Positions 57,930 to 64,000 of a stretch of 64,000 nucleotides of DNA are shown one piece after another. The position numbers and the translations under genes were made by a program. Under the pieces are notes generated by a model that worked only from the letters and a program-made list of their open reading frames with translations, ran no database searches and was not told the origin of the DNA. How positions within the stretch are numbered: the first letter of the stretch is position 1; the number at the start of each line of letters is the position of its first letter. The stretch spans positions 17,112,001-17,176,000 of the forward strand of contig JBHGNT010000015.1 of assembly GCA_043228905.1 (NCBI GenBank), read 5' to 3'. Source of the DNA: Azolla caroliniana (Eukaryota > Polypodiophyta).

Positions 57930-58577
57930 TGTTGCGTTACTACGCGCGTGCGTGGAGAAACGAGGCGGGACAACCGGGGTCTTGAACCAAAGAGCAAGTG
58001 ATAGAAGGGGAAAGAGAAAGATAGAGACTCTCGGTTACGTATGAGCAAAGAAACACAGGGACACGGCCCTGTCAACGCAGAAGACACGAATGGACACAGA
58101 GACAGAGAGACACGAATGTTTGTATATTAATGAATGACAAATAAACAATAGAGCACGCGAGCGGTTACAACCGAACAGGCCGGCGAACACATGTCGATGC
58201 CTGCTCGTCTGCGCACGAAAGGGGATAGGATGGAGGTGCTGCTGGAAGCACACGGGCGTTCCTCGAAGCAACGCGAGCCTCCCGAAAACTTGCAAAGAAG
58301 AGCGATGGAGAACGAACAGAGGAGAAGCGTTCGGTTTCGGTCCGACAGCACTTCGTCCTCCTCAATAATAATCATCCCCCCCACATCTCCCTCTCTTTTA
58401 TCACTTCAAGAAGGGAGCCATTTCCCTCATTAACTTCCTACCTACTGAATCTAACTACCTAGGATATTCCTTTGTACCTAATTCTCTATTATATACATTA
58501 AAGGGCGCGCACGCGTGAAGAGCTCGTTCACGCGCGCTATGCACCGATTGCGCTAAGGGACGGTTTTCTTCACGACA
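57930..58577 (-). repeat. LTR A: 5' LTR of copy A
   Basis: Plus-strand ends TGTTGCGTTACTACG and TTCTTCACGACA, 648 bp. Homologous to LTR B over its length. Confidence 0.88.
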
Positions 58578-59244
58578 GCGTGCGTGGAGAACAAGGCGGG
58601 ACCACTGGGGTCTTGGACCGAGGAATAGGTGAGAAAAAGGGAGAGAGAGACACGCGCTCACACACGTATAGACAAAGAAGCGCACGGGAACGCGGCCCAA
58701 CAACACAGGAGACACGAGTTGAGCAGGAGATAGAGTATAAGAACGCTAGCGTGTGTATATAAATATATGTATGCAGATGACTCGAATGGTTACAGCCGAT
58801 CAGGTCAGCGAGATGGATGTCGACGCCTGATCACCCACGCACACGGGGGAGCAGGATGGAGATTCTGCCGGAAGCACACGGGCGTTCCACGGAGCAGAAT
58901 CAGCCTCTCGAGAACCTACGCAAAAGAAAGCTATGGAGAATGATAGAGAAGAAGAGCTCGGTCCCAGTCCGACAACACTTCTTCCCCTCTAGCGCCCCCT
59001 TTCTCTCCCCGTCTCCCTCTCTTTTATAGCTCAAGGAGGGAGGCCATTGACCCGTTTACATCACATTAATTCTCTATCCTTTCGGATAGAGATACTCCTC
59101 GATTCTCCCTATAGAATATTGCTACCTAGGATTAGACTTTTGTGCCTACCTATCTACTATACAACAAGGGGCGTGCCCACGTGTAAGGGCCGGTTCACAC
59201 ACGCTATACACGGTTTGCGCCTGGGGATGGTTTTCTTCACGACA
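58578..59244 (-). repeat. LTR B: 3' LTR of copy B, missing 16 bp
   Basis: Begins GCGTGCGTGGAG directly at the end of LTR A and ends TTCTTCACGACA. Compared with LTR A it lacks the first 16 bp (57930-57945). TATAAAAGAG box on the minus strand near 59020. A GGTGGGCGCAGA purine-rich run next to 59245 is the likely plus-strand primer. Confidence 0.88.
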
Positions 59245-60453
59245 TCTGCGCCCACCTAACCACGCATCCACCGGTATGCGCCAAAATTGGGTTCCTACTG
59301 GAGAAAACCTTGCTTTTATTCCTCGTTTACCGGTTCGTCCTCCGTCTCGGGCTGCTCGTCGTTGCTGTCCATGCCCCCTAGCTCCGGCTCACCGTCGTGT
59401 CATTTCTTGAACGCTTTGATCCTCTTCCCCGCTACCGGTATCGCCATTCTCGTACCGTCGAGCTCCGCGAGATGGTACGTTCCATTGTCGTTGGCGCCTG
59501 TTACTACGTAAGGCCCGAACCACCTCCTCGCAAACTTCCATGTGGCCCTGTGCTAATTGTCGAGGCTGCTGTCGCAGACTAGCACCCAGTCGCCTTCCTC
59601 GATCTTCCTTGGCCGGAGCCGGTGTGTTCGGTCGAACCCGAAGTTTCTCCGCGGCTCGCTCTACGTCCTCCGGCCTCCGCTCGAGCTGTCGAATCCGCGC
59701 CGCCAACAGTTCCTCCCGGCTCATCTCATCCCTCCAGTCCACCGTGGCCCACGAGGAGATCGTTCGCTCTGTTGGCATGATCGGCTTCTGTCCGAACATA
59801 AGCTCTGCCGGCATGAACCCGGTTACCGAACTGTGCGTAGTCCGATCCGCCCACAAGGCATAAGGTAGCAGCTGTGGCTAGATCCCGACTTGGCCTCCGC
59901 ACGCCCGTACTAGCGCTTTGACAATCAGCCCGTGTCCGCGCTCTACCTTCCCGTTCGCCTCCGGATTGTACGTTGTGGTGAGCGAAAGTTTGACTCCTAG
60001 CCGGTCGAACAGCTCTTCAGCCTCTTCTGCGTCCAACTCACCACGGTCAGCCACGATCTTCCCTACGCACCCGTATCGACATACCACGCCCTCAATCAAA
60101 AACCGGCACACGGCTGTAGTCGTCTTGTTCTGCAGGGCCCGGCCTTCAACCTGGTTCGTTAGATCCTCCCGAGCCAGCACCAAATACCGCATCTGTCCTA
60201 CCCCCATTGGCATCGTCACCAAATCCACCATCCACTTGAAGTGGACGGTCGGAGGGTAGGTCGGGTGAAGCTCGTCCCGGTGTCAGATCATGGAGTGCAC
60301 CTGACAGCTTTCGCAAGTCGTCACAAACCGATGCACGTCCCGGTATAGTCCCAGCCACCGGTACTTCCCCTTTAGCTTTTCGAACGTGGCCCACGTTCCA
60401 CGGTGTCCAGCCCAAGGACTATCGTGGTACGCCGCCAGCAAATCCTCCTGTTC
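59245..60453 (-). pseudogene. GC-rich gypsy (copy B): integrase C-terminal part
   Basis: Minus-strand codons 'YHDSPWAGHRGTWATFEKLK', 'CESCQVHS', 'MVDLVTMPMGVGQMRYLVLA', 'VADRGELDAEEAEELF' (second catalytic Asp kept), 'NPEANGKVERGHG' and 'PYALWADRTTHSSVTGFMPA'. A stop (TGA near 60284), a TAG near 59878 and a deletion near 59620 that removes the residues between 'AAEKLR' and the SH3-like end break it. The domain is split from its own N-terminus by the solo LTR at 60454. Confidence 0.9.
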
Positions 60454-61212
60454 TGATGGGAACTCAAGGCTCCTTATGCGCAACGCTCGGCCACAACCGA
60501 GCTTAGAATGATACACAGAAAACAGGAAATAGAACATGACACAAAGAAGAGGAAGATACACAGGAGGTTTACGTGGAAAACCCCAAACTAGGGGAAAAAC
60601 CACGGCAGCCCACAGGCTGCAAACTGTCACTATGTAAGAATGTACAAAACAGTGAGTTCACGGAGGCAACGACCTCGGACTCACGATCTTCGCCACAGGC
60701 GGCGGTTACAACAGAGGCAGCGACCTCTTTCTCTCTCTCTCTCTGTATAACGTTACGTACTCTCTCTTCTTCTTGCACCGACAAGAAAATGACAACAACT
60801 ACAACTAATACTAAAAGTTTGCCCTAAGTCATATTTATACTAATATGACTTTTCGGCTATTTACAAACATAGCCTCGATGGACTCTCAGAAACATATTTA
60901 TGAATATGTCTCTTCATCTGGTTCATATCGGGTCTGCACCATCCGGCTCTCCGTAGCCGGGTACTCCTCATCCGGTTCATACCGGGTCTGTATCATCCGG
61001 CTCTCCGTAGCCGGGTACTCCTCATCCGGTTCATACCGGGTCTGCACCATCCGGCTCTCCGTAGCCAGGTACTCCTCATCCGGTTCATACCGGGTCTGTA
61101 TCATCCGGCTCTCCGTAGCCGAGTACTCCTCTTCCGATTTCGGCCTCGACCGAGATTGTTCGTTGGCACTGTTCTTCTCCCTTCCCATCCGGAGGGACCT
61201 GTCTCCCAACAT
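60454..61212 (-). mobile_element. Solo LTR inside copy B, TSD TGTTC
   Basis: Ends TGATGGGAAC and CTCCCAACA, 759 bp, flanked by TGTTC at 60449-60453 and 61213-61217. Copy A (53910-53925) gives the uninterrupted sequence. Minus-strand TATAAATA at 60833-60840; a TTTACGTGG...CCACGG hairpin near 60568-60605. Four tandem 54-bp units (60910-61130) lie upstream of the promoter. Confidence 0.93.
60910..61130 (-). repeat. 54-bp tandem repeats in solo LTR U3
   Basis: Four units built on CTCATCCGGTTCATACCGGG and CATCCGGCTCTCCGTAGCC; likely promoter/enhancer modules. Confidence 0.93.
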
Positions 61213-62004
61213 GTTCCTCCTTCTTCGCCACCACTCGGAGCAGGATGCCGTTCCTCTTCTTCGCGTGCTTCCATATGTACCTGTCCCGGAGAAAGAATCG
61301 GTACACTTTCTTCCCAATCCGGTTGGCCTCATCCTTTGTCCATGCCGCGTCCGGTGTCATTGTTTTCAGGAACCCGCCGATCTGTAGCCACTCCCCGTTG
61401 TACTTGCTCTCGTCGAAATCGTTAAGCGTTGAAGTGCATTCCCTGCCGGTTGTTACGTAAGCCGCCTTGAAGAAGTCCACGCCGACTTCCTCGTCCTCCG
61501 AAACCATGCCGCCCTCGTTTTCGAACCTCGCCCTTGAAAGCATGTCGGCCATGGCATTATCTTTCCCGGAAATGTGTCGTATTTCCGGATTCAAGGACTT
61601 GATGTATGCTATCCACCTGAGCATTGCCAGGTCCGGCGTCGTGCATCCGGAAACCATGCCAAGAATTGGTAGGCAGTCCGTCCCGATAATTACCTTTGTC
61701 CCGATCAGGTAGTCTTTATCGGCCTTTACTGCCGAAACGACACCCCAGAGCTCACATTTAACCTGGGCGTATCCTCGCTGTCGCTCGCTAAGGACCTTCG
61801 CGCCGAACCAGATCGGGAAACGCATGCAGTCCTCGTCCTCTTGGTTGACGACCCATCCGATCCCAGTCGGACTCGTGTCTACCGTTACGTAAATTGGAGT
61901 GTCCTTTCCGTAGACAGCCTTTCGGAGTGCCGGAGCTGCGGCAAGTGCTTCCTTCATCTTTCGGACAGACTCCGTATGCTCGTCTCTCCACTCGAATTTT
62001 CACC
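61213..62004 (-). pseudogene. GC-rich gypsy (copy B): RNase H and start of integrase
   Basis: Minus-strand frame with 'VTVDTSPTGIGWVVNQEDED', 'GYAQVKCELWGVVSAVKADK', 'IGTDCLPILGMVSGC', 'ISGKDNAMADMLSRARF' and 'LRDRYIWKHAKKRNGILLRV'. RNase H removes the RNA strand after copying. The frame is open from 61957; the solo LTR ends it. Confidence 0.9.
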
Positions 62005-63575
62005 CCTTTTTCAGCAACCCGTATAACGGCTCCGCGACGTGGGCGTAATACGGGATCCATATGTGGTAGAACGCGCATGCTCCCAAGAACTTCCGAACCT
62101 CCGTGACCGAGCTACAGTCGTGCTTCATCGCGGAGATGGCTTCTACCTTAGCCGGAGACGGTTTCCGGCCGTACGACCCGCATAGGTGTCCGACGACCAT
62201 GATCTCTGATTGCCCGAAGGCCGATTTTTCCCCGGAGAAGGTGAGCCTCGCGCCCTCTAACCTCTGCAACACCTTCTCGCAGTCATCGATGTGCGTCGCC
62301 ACGAATTTCCGGCACCCATCCGGTCCGATCGTCTCATCCTTTTCCTCCACAGGGCATCCCTTGATTGGGACGTCGTCCAAAAACGGCATGGTGATGTCCA
62401 GGATACAATCCCTCAGCACCTTGTTCATTGCGTTCACCATGTGAGCCACCGAGTTCGTCCCTCCTTGCGGTAGGGTAGACATCCGTACTAGGCCGAGAGG
62501 AGTTCGCATTGTCGTGATGTCTCTGCTCTCTATGGCTAGCTGAAACTGATCGTATCCCGAATAGAGATCACCGACCGAGTAAATCGACCTTCTGGCGAAG
62601 GCCTCCGCGAACTCGTCTATTGTCAGTCCGATTCCTGCATTTCGAATGGTCACCTTGTTGACTGGTTGCAGGTCTTGAATAAAGCGCAGCGTGCCGTTCT
62701 TCTTTGGCACGGTAAACCACCGATTCGAGTATGGGGCACTCGACGGTTCGAGGATGCCCATCTCGACCTTCCGCTTTAATAGCTCCATCAGCTTCGGGAT
62801 GTGAGCTCTGGGTACTGGAATCGGTTTGAGACTCCACGGCACATGCGGTACAGTGAATATCACCATCGGTTCCACAACTATCGGGTCTACGCACCCAATC
62901 TCCTCCGGTGAGAATGCGAAAGCCTTCCCGTGCCTTCCGAGCATTCCCCGAAACCGGTCCTCTTCCGCCAGCAGTAGGAAGCCGCCCCCACCGATTTTGA
63001 GCTCTCGTAGCGTTATGTTGGTGAACGTGTGTCCTATGCGGGCCGGATTTCGTAAACTCGGGTCCGACGCAACCCCCTTTATTCGCAACTCGCTGCCCTC
63101 CGGCAAGGGAGCCGCGACTGGCCTCACCTTCCGGTCCACAATCTTGTACCTCGTGTCCACCCAGGCCGTCCGATCCGACTCGAGCCCTCTACTGAAGTTC
63201 GCGATGACTTTGTACATCCTTTTTGAACATACCGGAATCGTCCGGTCCTCTTTAAGGACTCCTCCGACTACCTTTCGCAGCTCCCCCAAGGTATCGTCGA
63301 AAGAGACTGCCTCCACGGCTCCGTTGATTTCCTCTCTAGGGCCGAGGATACCACATGCCTCAGGCCATCCGATCCGACTCAAGCCCTCTACTGAAGTTCG
63401 CGATGACTTCGTACATCCTTTCTGAACATACCGGAATCGTCTGGTCCTCTTTAAGGACTCCTCCGACTACCTTTCGCAGCTCCCCCAAGGTATCGTCGAA
63501 AGAGACTGCCTCCACGGCTCCGTTGATTTCCTCTCTAGGGCCGAGGATACCACATGCCCGAAGTCGCTCCTCCAC
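62005..63575 (-). pseudogene. GC-rich gypsy (copy B): reverse transcriptase
   Basis: Complete set of RT blocks: 'YKIVDRKVRPVAAPLPEGSE', 'VPHVPWSLKPIPVPRAH', 'LRFIQDLQPVNKVTIRNAG', 'YSVGDLYSGYDQFQLAIESR', 'PLGLVRMSTLPQGGTNS', catalytic 'ITMPFLDDVPIKG' (about 62370), and connection blocks 'GEKSAFGQSEIMVVGHLC' and 'VRKFLGACAFYHIWIP'. A single TGA lies before 'KFEWRDEH' near 62000. A 199-bp tandem duplication at its start shifts the frame. The F-L-D-D-V-x-x-K-G form is, from memory, like basidiomycete gypsy elements. Confidence 0.9.
63162..63559 (-). repeat. 199-bp tandem duplication in copy B pol
   Basis: 63162-63360 is repeated at 63361-63559 with few differences (GTCCGGTCCTC versus GTCTGGTCCTC). 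Not a multiple of three. Confidence 0.92.
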
Positions 63576-64000
63576 CCTTTTCTTCTTCAGGCCAACGATG
63601 TCGCCTATCGTACACCCTCCGTTGTCAAAGAACCAAAATTTCCTACTTATAGTACAGGTCTTCTTCGCTATCGTACAGTTGTGGGGTTTTCCCGGAGTGT
63701 CCGGACTATCGCAGCCCCACGCCTTGATAGCCCTCTCTAAAAATCCTCTCGGCTTTCGCCCCCGAGGATCTCGCGGTTCCGCTCATGGTTCGGTCTCACC
63801 GTTAGGAACTGGACCGAGTGACGCCCATCCTGGCTCTTGACCCTTGCATAGGCCGAGCCGTTGTCCAGCACCTTGGTCTCGATCCGTGCTGTCGTGATGT
63901 ACGGTTCTCCTAGTATAACCGGATGTGAGGACGTCTCCTGCACGAAGAAGTGCTGGTCAATCTCGACATCGCCGATCTTTACTCGTACATTCGGGCAGGC
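63576..64000 (-). pseudogene. GC-rich gypsy (copy B): protease region, runs off the window
   Basis: Minus-strand codons 'MQETSSHPVILGEPYITTAR' and 'SAYARVKSQDGRHSVQFLTV' match copy A at 55793-55990. The active-site part, gag and 5' LTR lie beyond 64000. Confidence 0.85.

Noticed and set aside
60910-61130. CRISPR-like array
   Set aside because: Units are contiguous 54-bp tandem copies without unique spacers, in a eukaryotic LTR.
60845-61387. 180-codon forward frame with 18-residue repeats
   Set aside because: Arises from the 54-bp non-coding repeats of the solo LTR running into antisense RNase H.

Overview
This window looks like plant nuclear DNA made almost entirely of transposable elements. 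I found no intact host gene, no rRNA, no CRISPR array and nothing prokaryotic. Evidence for a plant: Ty1/copia and Ty3/gypsy elements primed by initiator-Met-type binding sites, a degenerate tRNA-Glu(CTC) of plant type, and a fragment of a pentatricopeptide-repeat (PPR) gene. Two Ty3/gypsy families have protein sequences that remind me, from memory, of fungal and fish lineages (a sushi/Tf1-like chromovirus and a GC-rich family). I therefore suspect a land plant outside the flowering plants, but this is inference and the species is not identified.

Layout. 1-4735: the 3' end of a Ty3/gypsy element with an unusual 1,115-codon extra reading frame after integrase, then its probable 3' LTR. 4733-7227: a truncated copia element on the minus strand. 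8388-15681: a complete chromodomain gypsy element with 455-bp LTRs and target-site duplication (TSD) CACTC. 16186-22800: a chain of nested fragments (copia, copia, an LTR on the minus strand, then gag-protease of a minus-strand gypsy). 23315-24830: an old LTR-like stretch rich in AAACCCTA motifs. 25611-31704: an inverted-repeat element whose right arm was hit by a complete sushi-like chromovirus (25981-31654, TSD GTTAC) that appears to self-prime. 31846-32310: a solo LTR. 32432-41330: AT-rich DNA with a tRNA-Glu-like sequence, LINE fragments, the PPR fragment and a hAT-like non-autonomous element with an 8-bp TSD. 41690-44150: short tandem units interrupted by an LTR-like insertion. 44346-51894: a second copia nest. 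52476-64000: a copia LTR scrap followed by two GC-rich minus-strand gypsy elements of one family joined LTR to LTR, the second split by a 759-bp solo LTR.

How it works together. These are not pathway genes. Each element once coded gag, protease, reverse transcriptase, RNase H and integrase for its own copying. Nearly all copies are now broken by stops (several of the form CGA to TGA), frameshifts, tandem duplications and deletions. Where both LTRs survive (8388-15681 and 25981-31654) they differ at only about 2-3% of positions by eye, so these two insertions are comparatively young; the surrounding pieces are older and interrupted by them.
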